64,000 bases of DNA from Levilactobacillus yonginensis (lineage in GTDB: Bacteria > Bacillota > Bacilli > Lactobacillales > Lactobacillaceae). The notes beneath the pieces were generated by a model. The model saw nothing but the letters and a program-made list of their open reading frames with translations. It did not search any database and was not told where the DNA came from. Each line of letters opens with the position of its first letter. Within the stretch, counting starts at the first letter, position 1. A program made the position numbers and the translations under genes. The stretch covers positions 1-64,000 of the forward strand of contig NZ_RHNO01000007.1 in NCBI RefSeq assembly GCF_003946265.1, written 5' to 3'. Shown in pieces: positions 42,148 through 52,436 of this stretch.

Positions 42148-44667
42148 TTAAGTCGATGGCATAAATTGTTGCGGTGTAACGCCTTGCATACCAATCATCG
42201 GGTCCACCTTACCTGCCAGAATCAGCTCGGAAGTCAACCGATAATCCGGTGGCGTGGTAGGCGTCGCCGGTTCAGATGCAGCCGGTGTCCCTTCCTCAGA
42301 TTCACTCTCACCAGTATCAGTTGCTTCTGGTTGGGTCGGAGTCGTTTCCGCTTGTTTCGCCGGTTGTGCTTCATCAGGCGCCAATACCGACTGAATCCGA
42401 GTCGTCAGAGTGGTATTTCGATTGACCGACAGATTCGTGACACAAGCTTCGAAGGCCCGTGGCTCCCCTAATAAAATAAGCATATCGGCTGCCCGCGTCA
42501 CCGCCGTGTACAACAGGTTTCGCTGAAGCATCCGGTTATACTGACTGACCATCGGGAGAATCACCAATTTAAATTCTGACCCCTGTGCCTTATGAATCGA
42601 CATGCAGTAAGCCAACGTCAGCCGAATCCAATCGTTTCGAGCGTAGGTGACTTCAGTCTGTTCAAAGGCAATGGTCAACTGGTCACTCTTAACCTTGCTA
42701 TTCTTATCACTGGCCAGGTCGATTCCCGTAATCGTGCCAATGTCACCGTTAAACACGTTGTTCTCAGGACTATTAACGAGGTGTAACACCTTGTCACCAA
42801 TCCGAAAATGCTGATTGCGGAACTCAACTTCCTTGGTTCGTTCACTCTTCTTGGGGTTTAAAATCTCTTGAAGAATCACGTTCAATTGGTCAATGCCGGC
42901 GGCCCCACGGTACATGGGTGCCAGTACCTGAATATCACTCGCCGAGAAACCCTTGGCGTGCGCCTTAGCCACAATTTGATCAATGACAGCGCCCACCTGG
43001 TTTGCTCGACACGGGATGAACGAGCGGTCTGGCTGATTCTTAGTGAAATCAGCCGGAAGGGTTCCCTGCTTAATGGCGTGGGCCAAGGGAATGATCGACG
43101 ACCCGTCCCCTTGACGATAAATGGTATCCAGCTGAATCTTGGCCAGTTGCTCACTGGCCAATAGGTCGTGAAAGACTTGACCAGGTCCGACTGAAGGGAG
43201 TTGGTCTTTATCACCCACTAAAATCACCTGCATCCCCTCGGGAACTGCCCGGAGCAACGTCTTCATCAGGTAGACATCCACCATGGAGACCTCGTCGATA
43301 ATCAACAGACCACCCTCTAAGTCCTTGGTGGCCGCCTCATCGGGATTCGCTTCCCGCCCAGTCAACCCAAGTAGGCGGTGAATCGTACTAGCCGGTAAAC
43401 CAGTTGACTCACTCATCCGCTTAGCTGCTCGTCCAGTCGGTGCCGCTAACAGGATGGGAAACGGCTTATCCTTATATTCATTGATGTCTAAAGAAACATC
43501 ATGCAGCCGGGCGTAGAGGTTGACCAGGCCCCGAATGATTGTCGTTTTCCCGGTTCCGGGACCCCCAGTCAGCAACATGATTTTGGCCCGTACAGCCGCA
43601 GATAACGCCGCAGTTTGTGAATCATCATAAACGATGTCGCCCTGTTTCTCAACGATCCGAATCTGTTTACGAATGGCCTCGTCATTGAACTTATCACCGA
43701 CACCATCAGCGTTGAGTAACCGCTGCAAGTGCTCAGCAATCTGCCATTCGGCATCGTACAGGCCCTTGAGATAGATCCGTTGGTCGTCACCCACAACTTT
43801 TTGTTGTTTGGCCAACTCTAATAGTTGATCCGCCAATTTTTGCGGGTCCAATCGAACGTTACGCGAATTCTCCAAGAGTCGCAATGAATTACCGAGGAGC
43901 GGTTTAGCCGTGGTAAACGTGTCACCGTTAGACACTGACAGATCGGCTAACGTTTGTAACAGACCAGCCTGCAATCGTTCCGGACGGTCAGCCTCGTAGC
44001 CCAGCTGCGTCGCAATCTGGTCAGCCCGTTTGAAACTGACCCCCTGAATATCTTCCGCCAACTGGTAAGGATTTTCGTGAATAACATCCAACGTTTTCTC
44101 CTGATACCGGTTATAAATTGCAGCCGCCAGTGAGCTCCCAAAACCATAGCCGTTCAAGCCAATGATGATTTGTTCCATCCCATTGTTGGTCTGTAACTGG
44201 CTAACCAAAGTCGCCACAATTTTAGGAGATAGATGGAGCGGCGTGAGGATCGAACTGTCATTGAGAATCGCCTCGATGGCGTTGGTCCCCAGGGCATCCA
44301 CAATCTTCTCGGCTGTCTTTTTCCCGAGTCCAGGAAAGTCGTCGCCACTTAAATAAGCGACCACCCCGGCCCGAGAGGTTGGCGTTTCATTTTGATAATT
44401 GTCCGCTTGAAACTGGACACCGTACTTCGGGTGCTCGACCCGTTTCCCCGTAAACCGGTAGGTAACGTCATCCTTGATGTCCGCAAAGTTCCCGGTCACC
44501 ACGATTTCATCCTCATGCCAGTCCAGACTAGTCTCTGATACCTTGACCAGCATGACCTTATAGAAGCTGTCCTGACTCGCGAAGAAGACCGCACTGACGG
44601 TACCGACCACGTAATCGGCTTTCGTCGTGCTCTCGCCTGCAAATAAATCTAGTGATTCGGTTGCCAT
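42148..44667 (-). CDS. recD2: RecD2-type ATP-dependent DNA helicase
   Basis: 5'-to-3' superfamily 1B helicase that works without RecBC in Gram-positives. 839 residues: N-terminal OB-like part, helix-hairpin-helix (DDFPGLGKKTAEKIVDALG), Walker A LLTGGPGTGKTT, Walker B LLIIDEVSMVD, VGDKDQLPSVGPGQVFHDLL, and the C-terminal MSIHKAQGSEFKLVILP and LLYTAVTRAADMLIL. The C-terminal tail (TGESESEEGTPAASEPATP) is low complexity. Start follows GGAGGAG. The mnmA-TPR-recD2 neighbourhood is conserved in Firmicutes. Confidence 0.95.
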   Translation of the reverse strand: MATESLDLFAGESTTKADYVVGTVSAVFFASQDSFYKVMLVKVSETSLDWHEDEIVVTGNFADIKDDVTYRFTGKRVEHPKYGVQFQADNYQNETPTSRAGVVAYLSGDDFPGLGKKTAEKIVDALGTNAIEAILNDSSILTPLHLSPKIVATLVSQLQTNNGMEQIIIGLNGYGFGSSLAAAIYNRYQEKTLDVIHENPYQLAEDIQGVSFKRADQIATQLGYEADRPERLQAGLLQTLADLSVSNGDTFTTAKPLLGNSLRLLENSRNVRLDPQKLADQLLELAKQQKVVGDDQRIYLKGLYDAEWQIAEHLQRLLNADGVGDKFNDEAIRKQIRIVEKQGDIVYDDSQTAALSAAVRAKIMLLTGGPGTGKTTIIRGLVNLYARLHDVSLDINEYKDKPFPILLAAPTGRAAKRMSESTGLPASTIHRLLGLTGREANPDEAATKDLEGGLLIIDEVSMVDVYLMKTLLRAVPEGMQVILVGDKDQLPSVGPGQVFHDLLASEQLAKIQLDTIYRQGDGSSIIPLAHAIKQGTLPADFTKNQPDRSFIPCRANQVGAVIDQIVAKAHAKGFSASDIQVLAPMYRGAAGIDQLNVILQEILNPKKSERTKEVEFRNQHFRIGDKVLHLVNSPENNVFNGDIGTITGIDLASDKNSKVKSDQLTIAFEQTEVTYARNDWIRLTLAYCMSIHKAQGSEFKLVILPMVSQYNRMLQRNLLYTAVTRAADMLILLGEPRAFEACVTNLSVNRNTTLTTRIQSVLAPDEAQPAKQAETTPTQPEATDTGESESEEGTPAASEPATPTTPPDYRLTSELILAGKVDPMIGMQGVTPQQFMPST

Positions 44668-44682
44668 CCGTTCGTCTCCTCC

Positions 44683-45366
44683 TTACTTTGTGTCGTGACC
44701 GCCCTGAGTTTGAATGAATTTTTCAATATCAGCAAGGCGCTTCTGGCCCTGTTGAAAGTACTGTGGATCTAATTGTTCTGCTCGCTTAAAGTAGTCGGCA
44801 TAGGGCGTCCCCTGAACCATGGCCACCAAACCGCGATCAAATGCGGCTCGGCCGTTCTGATCATCCAGCGTTAACACCTGATCATAGTACGTGGCTGCTT
44901 GGGCAAAGTTGCCCACTGCCAGCAGGTTTTCTGCCACGACCTGCAGTGTTGCCACATCTTGTGGTTGGCTCGTCAATGCCGTCAACGCAAAGGCTAACGC
45001 CCGTTTGTGGTCGCCATTAGCCATGTAGCTTTGCGCCAACATTAAGTAACCGGCGCCCTTCCATTTCGGCCCTAATTGGTCAAATTGTTGAATTGCCTTG
45101 GGATAGTCTTGAGCGGCATAGTAAACGTTGCCGAGCCCATAGTGCAGTTTCTCCACCGTTTCTGGTTGGGCACCAAACAGGCCAAGCGATTTCATCAATA
45201 GCTCCTCAGCTTGGGCAAATGAATTCAAATCGACCAGTGCGGTCGCCAATTCATAGTACGCATCGGCATCCCCTGGATTAAGGTCTATTTGTTGAACCAA
45301 TTTGTGAACCAATTGTTCTGAACGTTGTTTGCTAGCTGCTCTATCAGTTGTTTGTTTTTCAGTCAT
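44683..45366 (-). CDS. TPR repeat protein
   Basis: 227 residues made of consecutive tetratricopeptide repeats (for example GDADAYYELATALVDLNSFAQAEELLMKSL and LHYGLGNVYYAAQDYPKAIQQFDQLG). No signal peptide or enzymatic motif; likely a cytoplasmic protein-interaction scaffold. Equivalent to B. subtilis YrrB, found between mnmA and recD2. 16 bases upstream of recD2 and 10 bases downstream of the phosphatase gene, so probably co-transcribed. Confidence 0.85.
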   Translation of the reverse strand: MTEKQTTDRAASKQRSEQLVHKLVQQIDLNPGDADAYYELATALVDLNSFAQAEELLMKSLGLFGAQPETVEKLHYGLGNVYYAAQDYPKAIQQFDQLGPKWKGAGYLMLAQSYMANGDHKRALAFALTALTSQPQDVATLQVVAENLLAVGNFAQAATYYDQVLTLDDQNGRAAFDRGLVAMVQGTPYADYFKRAEQLDPQYFQQGQKRLADIEKFIQTQGGHDTK

Positions 45367-45375
45367 TTTTTACCT

Positions 45376-46032
45376 CTAAATCGTATCGGTCGGCTTAGCA
45401 GTTGCTGTTAAAAAGCTGGTGTTGTTCCAGTCGATCAACTCGAAATTCTGGCCATCACTAGTCTCAAGTACCGTCACACTGGTATTCCGTAAACCGCCAC
45501 GCTTCCGCAGGTCAGCTAGTGGCGTGCCTAACAATGCATTGATCTCAGCATTCAGGGCAGCACCATGGCTGAATACCAGAACGTTGTCACTGGGGTTAGG
45601 ATTGGCTGCCACGATAGCCTGAATCCCCGGTGTCATGCGGTCAATGACCTCAGTAAAGGTCTCCCCGCCAACTCGACTGGTGTCGTACTGATCGGGATGA
45701 TTCCGAAAGCCATCCAGCTCAGCGGGATATTCGGTCTTCACGTCATCAAAGGCCATTCCCTCTAGCTTGCCCAAATGAAACTCTTCTAGTCGACTCATCA
45801 GTGTCAGTGGGACGTGTTGATGCAGTTCCCTAACCACGTGTTGCGCCGTGATCCGTGCCCGTTTGATGGGACTTGAATACGCATGTTGAAAGGGAATTCC
45901 CTTCAAATACCGGCCGACTTGGACCATTTGCTGGTAGCTTTCAGTTAACAGCGGCGAGTCCCCACCAGCCCCCTGAAACCGCCCTTCCAAATTCCACTGC
46001 GTTTTACCATGGCGAATAAAGTATAATTTCAC
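45376..46032 (-). CDS. histidine phosphatase (phosphoglycerate mutase family)
   Basis: 218 residues. The phospho-histidine motif LYFIRHGKTQWNLEGRFQG is at the N-terminus, with the second His in VLVFSHGAALNAEI and the acid in SRLEEFHLGKLEGM. Such proteins are broad-specificity phosphatases or cofactor-dependent mutases; the short length and lack of glycolytic context favour a phosphatase. Start is GTG 46032, with AAAGGAC about 13 bases upstream (a little long). Confidence 0.88.
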   Translation of the reverse strand: MKLYFIRHGKTQWNLEGRFQGAGGDSPLLTESYQQMVQVGRYLKGIPFQHAYSSPIKRARITAQHVVRELHQHVPLTLMSRLEEFHLGKLEGMAFDDVKTEYPAELDGFRNHPDQYDTSRVGGETFTEVIDRMTPGIQAIVAANPNPSDNVLVFSHGAALNAEINALLGTPLADLRKRGGLRNTSVTVLETSDGQNFELIDWNNTSFLTATAKPTDTI

Positions 46033-46159
46033 TGATTATTGCCGTCCTTTCCGTTTAGTCACATAACCTATATTATGCCAGTTTTTCACAAGTTTTCAAA
46101 GAAACTCCTTCAGAAAAGCCAGAATAATTCCTGCGAACTGCCGTCTAACCCCATTATAC

Positions 46160-46206
46160 CGAAAAAGTCCCACCAAACCGGTCAAACCAGCTCGGTGGGA
46201 CTTGTT
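46160..46206 (-). terminator. mnmA terminator (distal)
   Basis: AAGTCCCACC and GGTGGGACTT pair on the minus strand and run into TTTTT. It lies 330 bases past the mnmA stop, beyond structured element A. Confidence 0.7.
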
Positions 46207-46535
46207 AATATTTTGATTATGGTTGTTGGCTGAAAATCTATTGGCCAACCACACACCCATCAGTGTCACCTTTTTTCAACAAATACTTCACTTACACATA
46301 AGCCAGATTGACTTATCATGCAACTTCAGTACAGCTGGAGGTTGGCAGAGATGGTATCGGTTGTGTCGATGGCGTTAGCTTGGGCGAATTATCCCAAGCC
46401 TAGGCCATGGGACGAGTTGGAAGACTCAGTGAACTTCTGAGACTCCCAGTCGAGGAGCAAGACCGCACTATGGCTTGCTCCGGTCCCCACAACAGACGCC
46501 ATCTTTGCCAACCGGAAGCGACAATTGCGACCAAA
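46207..46535. other. long mnmA downstream region
   Basis: No protein gene. It contains a hairpin GTTGGC/GCCAAC near 46226-46249 and, from 46340 to 46513, copy A of the structured element. A TTGACT at 46309-46314 lacks a matching -10. Confidence 0.5.
46340..46513 (+). ncRNA. structured intergenic element, copy A
   Basis: Plus strand. Outer helix GGTTGGCAGAGATGG with CCATCTTTGCCAACC (15 pairs, one G-U), inner helix GTTGTG/CACAAC, apical hairpin GCTTGGG/CCCAAGC, then GGGACGAGTTGGA, hairpin CTCAG/CTGAG with GTGA at the loop, AGTCGA, hairpin GGAGCAAG/CTTGCTCC (46454-46461 with 46474-46481) with loop ACCGCACTATGG, and GGTCCCCAC. Antisense to the mnmA transcript tail. No promoter of its own is recognised. 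Confidence 0.65.
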
Positions 46536-47732
<1,197 letters not shown>

Positions 47733-47734
47733 CT

Positions 47735-47763
47735 AGTTTACCCATTCTCAAGCCGTTTTGCAA
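47735..47763 (-). promoter_or_regulatory. mnmA promoter
   Basis: TTGCAA (47758-47763) and TAAACT (47735-47740), 17-base spacer, minus strand. A perfect AGATTC TGGA GAATCT hairpin follows in the leader (47684-47699). Confidence 0.55.
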
Positions 47764-47835
47764 GCCTGGCGTATCCTTTCACCGTTTTGCTCACTATGAA
47801 AACAACTGAGTGGGTAATCTGCCCACTGATGGTCT

Positions 47836-47868
47836 AAAAAACGCAGCCACTTTCGACTACGCACGGCT
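47836..47868 (-). terminator. terminator after the acetyltransferase pair
   Basis: CAGCC and GGCTG pair on the minus strand around a partly structured 15-base loop, followed by CGTTTTTT. Confidence 0.55.
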
Positions 47869-47876
47869 GATTCGGT

Positions 47877-48716
47877 TCAGGACTCCCGCAAAGATGCCTG
47901 CAACATCGCCGTAGTCAACGGCTGTGGCTCATAGGCCGCTAAGTCTGCCTGAGCCACTAGTGTTGCTATCTGACTGATGACCCCTTTGATGGGACCGTCT
48001 GCTTGCACACCGTGAAACTTGGCAAAATCGTACTGCCACCACCTTAAATCTAAGAGCTCGTCAATCGTTTTAAAATCAAACCGGTACTTGATCACGCGCG
48101 CCGGCCAACCGGCCACAACCGCGTACGGCGGCACGTCATGGGTTACCAGACTACCGGCCGCAATCACCGCCCCGTCACTCACGACGATGCCACTATTGCC
48201 AAAGACCACGTCATCCCCAACCATCACGTCGTTACCAATGACGATTGGCTTCACCGTTGCCTCTGGATTAGCAACCGCCTGAAAGTCTGACTGCTCATTC
48301 TGCAGGTGATCCTGATACGCTTGAATATGGCTGTCAAAACTCACACTAGACGTTGTGAATCGTTGCAACGGGTGATTGTGACCCATTTGGCGAACACGGC
48401 TGCCAATGGACGTGTAGCGGCCCACTAGCGTATTGACCGGCAACTGACTCCAGGAATAGCTAAACGCGCCCATGGTAAAAAAATGTCTCCCTGACCCAAA
48501 GGTGGTAAACGGTTCGATTGCCACGTTCTGGCCCACTCTGATTCGGTCAGTGTCCAGGCTGAAACGTTGAGCCACCGTGTTAAAACGGGTATAGACGTGA
48601 CGTTGCCGGAAACAGTCTGCTACCTTGGTCTGAAACGGCAACGTAACTGCCCGGGGCCGCGTCTGAAGACTGATCTCTTGCTGAAAGAATGTATTATGTC
48701 GAATCTCAGTTGCCAT
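47877..48716 (-). CDS. CatB/Vat-like hexapeptide O-acetyltransferase, second copy
   Basis: 279 residues with left-handed beta-helix repeats ([30 protein letters not shown] ... [56 protein letters not shown]), the pattern of xenobiotic or sugar acetyltransferases using acetyl-CoA. It starts immediately after the stop of its neighbour and is clearly a paralogue of it, aligned over the full length. The acceptor is unknown; resistance should not be assumed. Confidence 0.85.
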   Translation of the reverse strand: MATEIRHNTFFQQEISLQTRPRAVTLPFQTKVADCFRQRHVYTRFNTVAQRFSLDTDRIRVGQNVAIEPFTTFGSGRHFFTMGAFSYSWSQLPVNTLVGRYTSIGSRVRQMGHNHPLQRFTTSSVSFDSHIQAYQDHLQNEQSDFQAVANPEATVKPIVIGNDVMVGDDVVFGNSGIVVSDGAVIAAGSLVTHDVPPYAVVAGWPARVIKYRFDFKTIDELLDLRWWQYDFAKFHGVQADGPIKGVISQIATLVAQADLAAYEPQPLTTAMLQASLRES

Positions 48717-49565
48717 CTACTCATCCTCCTGCTTCGCAGCCGCCTGAATCATCGTTACCGTTAAGGGTGTCGGCGCATAAGGCCTGAGCTGACCTTGACT
48801 CTGAAGCGTTCGCACTTTTTGCATGAAACTGGCGATGTCTTCCTTAACTTCAATCCCTTGAAACTGCCCAAAGTCATACCGCCACCACTGCAGACGCATT
48901 AATTCGTGGATGGTCGCAAAATCAAACCGAAACTTGATCACCTTCGCTGGCCAACCACCCACAACTGCGTACGGTGGCACATCTTTCGTCACCAGTGACC
49001 CAGCCGCAACGACGGCACCATCGTTGACGACAATCCCTTTGTTACCGAAAACGCAGCCCTTGCCGATCCACACATCATTGCCAATGACGACCGGCTTAAT
49101 CCGATACATGCCGTCCTGGCCAACCGTATCGAACGACAACTCGGGATTGTCAGTCAAATAGTCTTTGAACGGCTGGTGGTAGCGGTCAAACGTGAGACTC
49201 GAGGTCGTAAAGTGGTGTAGCGCGTGATCCACATTCATCACACTCGACCCAGCAGCAACCGAAGAATAGCGACCCATAATGGTATTAGCGGGCAGCTCAC
49301 TCCAAGAATAACTGAACGCGCCCATAGAATGAAAGACGCGCCCACGGCCAAACGCTGCATACGGTTCAATGACCGCATGATTCCCCACAATGATCTTATC
49401 CAGACCAACTTTGAACCGGGTTTCCTGTGACTTAATTTGCGAATACACGCGTTGCTCTCGGAATAACGTGTTTACCGGCTTAGAGTATAAAATCTGTTGC
49501 CGCTGTCGATTCTCCTGATAGGTCAAGTCTTGCTGAAAAAAAGTGATACCCGCAATCTCGGTCAT
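48717..49565 (-). CDS. CatB/Vat-like hexapeptide O-acetyltransferase, first copy
   Basis: 282 residues, the same architecture: AITFFQQ-type N-terminus, GRYSSVAAGSSVMNVDHALHHFTTSSLTFD, then [59 protein letters not shown] 49565 (MTEIAGITFFQQDL) follows GGGAG; the longer frame to 49613 has no ribosome site. Promoter TTGACG-17-TAAGAT lies upstream. The pair interrupts the common nifS-mnmA adjacency, suggesting insertion followed by tandem duplication. Confidence 0.85.
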   Translation of the reverse strand: MTEIAGITFFQQDLTYQENRQRQQILYSKPVNTLFREQRVYSQIKSQETRFKVGLDKIIVGNHAVIEPYAAFGRGRVFHSMGAFSYSWSELPANTIMGRYSSVAAGSSVMNVDHALHHFTTSSLTFDRYHQPFKDYLTDNPELSFDTVGQDGMYRIKPVVIGNDVWIGKGCVFGNKGIVVNDGAVVAAGSLVTKDVPPYAVVGGWPAKVIKFRFDFATIHELMRLQWWRYDFGQFQGIEVKEDIASFMQKVRTLQSQGQLRPYAPTPLTVTMIQAAAKQEDE

Positions 49566-49655
49566 GACTGTCGCTCCCGTCGTTACGTGATTTTTGAAGC
49601 TAAATTTTGGCAAGGTTAGCGCCTAAAGTTCTTTCATCTGCTAATTAATAACTTC

Positions 49656-49684
49656 ATCTTAGCGCCTTTAATTACTATCGTCAA
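49656..49684 (-). promoter_or_regulatory. acetyltransferase pair promoter
   Basis: TTGACG (49679-49684) and TAAGAT (49656-49661) with a 17-base spacer, minus strand. Confidence 0.65.
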
Positions 49685-49732
49685 CGGTTAATATAATGCT
49701 TTAAATTATCAGTCCCTATCCAGCTAGATAGC

Positions 49733-49793
49733 GGTTCAAAAGTTGCCCCACATTGTCAGATGTGTCACCATAGCTATGGTCCGAGATTGAACC
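49733..49793. repeat. three-way-junction inverted repeat
   Basis: GGTTCAA (49733-49739) and TTGAACC (49787-49793) enclose two hairpins: CACAT/ATGTG (49749-49764) and the perfect palindrome ACCATAGCTATGGT (49767-49780). It lies between the DUF1831 terminator and the acetyltransferase promoter. Function unknown. Confidence 0.45.
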
Positions 49794-49812
49794 AGATCCA
49801 CTTTTCTTCTAC

Positions 49813-49842
49813 AAAAAAAGTGGCCTCCCTTAGGAGCACCAC
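49813..49842 (-). terminator. nifS operon terminator
   Basis: GTGG-CTCC TAAG GGAG-CCAC on the minus strand followed by TTTTTTT, right after the DUF1831 stop. Confidence 0.8.
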
Positions 49843-49849
49843 CACATAA

Positions 49850-50191
49850 TTACTTCTTTTGTAAAATCTCACGGTCAATCAAGTTTTGCAGAATAAAGTG
49901 ATACTGTTCCACGTTACCCTCAGCATGGGTACCCTTGAAAATATTGACTCGCGCGTTGCCGGACGCATTGGTCGTGGACATCTTGAAGCCACTCAAGTCC
50001 TTGGCCACGATAACCTTTAACATTTGGTTCTTGTTGTAGGGTGACGTTGGATCAACGGAACGTTCGAGCGTGTAGTTTCCCGCATTGGAGACCTGAAACC
50101 CGACATCCTTCAGTGCGTATGGCTTCACGTTGGGGTGAAGTTCATACGTATCCGTATCGCCATCAACCTGCATTGTTTTTTCAAATAACAT
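49850..50191 (-). CDS. DUF1831 family protein
   Basis: 113-residue protein (MLFEKTMQVDGDTDTYELHPNVKPYALKDVGFQVSNAGNYTLERSVDPTSPYNKNQMLKVIVAKDL) of a Lactobacillales family of unknown function that habitually follows a cysteine desulphurase gene. One base separates it from nifS. A role in sulphur or Fe-S transfer is only suggested by that association. Confidence 0.75.
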   Translation of the reverse strand: MLFEKTMQVDGDTDTYELHPNVKPYALKDVGFQVSNAGNYTLERSVDPTSPYNKNQMLKVIVAKDLSGFKMSTTNASGNARVNIFKGTHAEGNVEQYHFILQNLIDREILQKK

Positions 50192-50192
50192 C

Positions 50193-51389
50193 CTACTTCA
50201 CCTCACTGTGGGATAGGCGCTTCACAATTGCGCTCACATTTTTAACAAACGCGTCGATCTCTGCGCTCGTCGTTTGCTGCCCAAAGGACAACCGAATCGA
50301 CTCGGCAATCCGGGGACTGTCTTCGCCAAACATGGCGGTCAACACGTGCGATGGCTCGATTGAACCAGCGGTACATGCGGACCCACCAGAAACGGCGATG
50401 CCAGCCAAGTCAAGGTTCGTTTGCATCACGTAGGTCGAAATACCCTTGATCCAGATATTCAAAACGTGCTCCAAATTTTCACCTTCCAGGGACCCGTTGA
50501 TATCGAAGTCAACGCCATTGGCGGTCAACCCCTTCACAACCTGTTCCTTGAAGCCGTGGAAACGGACCCGTTTTTCTTCCTTAGCTGCTGGCGTCAGGAG
50601 TTCAACGGCCTTAGCAAAACCAGCAATGGCTGGGACGTTTTCCGTACCGGCCCGCCGCTTTTCCTCTTGGTCGCCACCCTTGATTAGGCTAGGGAAGTTG
50701 ACCCCTTCCCGTTTGTACAGGAAACCAATCATCTTAGGACCATTGATTTTGTGAGCAGACGTCGACAGTAAGTCAATGTGATCTGCCTGCACGTCAATAT
50801 CTAATGAACCGTAAGCCTGAACGGCATCCGTATGGAACCAAGCTTGGTGATCCTTTAAGATCTCACCAATCTCGTGAATCGGCATCCGACTTCCAACTTC
50901 ATTGTTCCCCATCATGATCGTCACTAAAATCGTGTCGTCACGCAGAGCCGCCTTGAAGTCATCCAAACTGATTCGCCCATGCTCATCAACGGGAAGATAC
51001 GTGACCTCAAACCCTTTTTCTTCCAACGCGTGCAGTGGGCGTAACACGGCTTCGTGTTCAACTGCGGTCGAGATGATGTGTTTGCCTAAGGACTGGCGGG
51101 TCAATGCCGTCTGAGTAATGGCGGTGTTATCGCCCTCACTCCCACCACTGGTGAAGATGATTTCTTCATCGTGGGCAGCGTTGATGCTATTGGCAATTAC
51201 CTGCCGGCTATTTTCCATCAGGGTGTGGGCTTGACGCCCTAACCCATACAACGTCGAAGCGTTGCCATAAACATTAGCCATCTTATCCGTCATCTCTGCC
51301 AAGACCTCTGGGGCCATTGGTGTCGTGGCGGCGTTGTCCAGGTAGATTTCCTGGACAGCATTACTATTACTTACATGAACCTCTTGCAA
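50193..51389 (-). CDS. nifS: cysteine desulfurase
   Basis: PLP enzyme that takes sulphur from cysteine for tRNA thiolation or cofactor assembly. 398 residues with EIYLDNAATTPM, PLP lysine in STSAHKINGPKMIGFLY and the active cysteine in GGSACTAGSIEPSHVL. The cysteine-loop type and genome context suggest it supplies MnmA. Start TTG 51389 follows AGGAGG by eight bases. Part of csp-nudF-hyp-mtnN-nifS-DUF1831. Confidence 0.94.
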   Translation of the reverse strand: MQEVHVSNSNAVQEIYLDNAATTPMAPEVLAEMTDKMANVYGNASTLYGLGRQAHTLMENSRQVIANSINAAHDEEIIFTSGGSEGDNTAITQTALTRQSLGKHIISTAVEHEAVLRPLHALEEKGFEVTYLPVDEHGRISLDDFKAALRDDTILVTIMMGNNEVGSRMPIHEIGEILKDHQAWFHTDAVQAYGSLDIDVQADHIDLLSTSAHKINGPKMIGFLYKREGVNFPSLIKGGDQEEKRRAGTENVPAIAGFAKAVELLTPAAKEEKRVRFHGFKEQVVKGLTANGVDFDINGSLEGENLEHVLNIWIKGISTYVMQTNLDLAGIAVSGGSACTAGSIEPSHVLTAMFGEDSPRIAESIRLSFGQQTTSAEIDAFVKNVSAIVKRLSHSEVK

Positions 51390-51417
51390 CCTAAAAACCT
51401 CCTGAATAAAACCTAAA

Positions 51418-52110
51418 TTAGTCCTGTGCGGCTAGCAGGTCCAGTAACATTTGTGCGGAACGGTGGCCCGCATCAACGATAAAGTCATCAAAATTAACAC
51501 CAGAATCATTGTCGGCATTGTCGGACATTGCCCGAACCACCACATAAGGGATGTCAAACTGGTGGGCAACTTGACCCACAGCGGCCCCTTCCATTTCACC
51601 AGAAAGTGCATCTGGGAAGTGACCCATGATATCCTTAATGGTTTCTGGACTGTTTAAGAACTGGTCGCCAGACACAATCAAGCCCAACTTCGTCTTCAAG
51701 CCTGTGTCAGCAGCAGCGGCCACAATCTTTTGACCCCACTCCTTGGAGGCTGCAAACCGCGCTGGTTGTTGTGGTAATTGGCCGTATTCATACCCAAATG
51801 CCCGAGCGTCAGCGTCGTGATAGGCCGTTTCAGTCGAGACCACCACGTCACCGATGTTTAAGTCAGGTGCCAGGGCACCGGCAGAACCAGAGTTGATCAC
51901 AATATCCACGTTGAACTGGGTGATCAACAGGGCCGTCGTCAAGCCAGCTTCAACCTTACCAATACCGGAACGCACTAACACGACTTGTTGGCCGTGAATC
52001 GTTCCTTGATAAAATTCCAGCCCGTGAATATCAGTCGTTTGACCGTCTTCCAAGGCATCGTGCAGTTCTTTAATTTCTTCTTCCATGGCGCAGAGAATTC
52101 CAAATGTCAT
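51418..52110 (-). CDS. mtnN: 5'-methylthioadenosine/S-adenosylhomocysteine nucleosidase
   Basis: Hydrolyses MTA and SAH to adenine plus the thioribose sugar, recycling SAM by-products and feeding AI-2 synthesis where LuxS is present. 230 residues with MTFGILCAMEEEIKEL, VINSGSAGALAPDLNIGDVVVS and the catalytic Asp in VVRAMSDNADNDSGVNF. Frame and length normal. Confidence 0.95.
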   Translation of the reverse strand: MTFGILCAMEEEIKELHDALEDGQTTDIHGLEFYQGTIHGQQVVLVRSGIGKVEAGLTTALLITQFNVDIVINSGSAGALAPDLNIGDVVVSTETAYHDADARAFGYEYGQLPQQPARFAASKEWGQKIVAAAADTGLKTKLGLIVSGDQFLNSPETIKDIMGHFPDALSGEMEGAAVGQVAHQFDIPYVVVRAMSDNADNDSGVNFDDFIVDAGHRSAQMLLDLLAAQD

Positions 52111-52127
52111 GTGCTGTGTTCCACTCC

Positions 52128-52427
52128 TTAAATTTCAACAAAAAATAGTATTACGTAAACAATAATGATTAAAACTGATAGCCAAAAAATGGCCCAATTT
52201 AAACGGTGGCCCAACCGTTTTTGCTTACTTTCAGTTGGGTTGACCCGCTGTTCCTCAGGACGTTCATCATTGGCCGGTTCGTTACCATGCCGCCGCGCGT
52301 ATTCCTTTTCTACCTGAACCCGTTTCCGGTCACGTTCTTGAAATTCTTGCTCGGCTTGTTCCTGTTCACGACGATAATCTGCCCGGGTTTTAGGCCGGTC
52401 ACTGGTTTCTCGGTCGTCTGAATGCAT
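52128..52427 (-). CDS. hypothetical tail-anchored membrane protein
   Basis: Not recognised. About 99 residues: a very charged, Glu/Arg-rich helical N-terminal part (DYRREQEQAEQEFQERDRKRVQVEKEYARRHG) and one C-terminal membrane segment (WAIFWLSVLIIIVYVILFFVEI). ATG 52427 is preferred over the upstream GTG. Sits between nudF and mtnN; no function inferred. Confidence 0.7.
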   Translation of the reverse strand: MHSDDRETSDRPKTRADYRREQEQAEQEFQERDRKRVQVEKEYARRHGNEPANDERPEEQRVNPTESKQKRLGHRLNWAIFWLSVLIIIVYVILFFVEI

Positions 52428-52436
52428 CGCTGTCAC

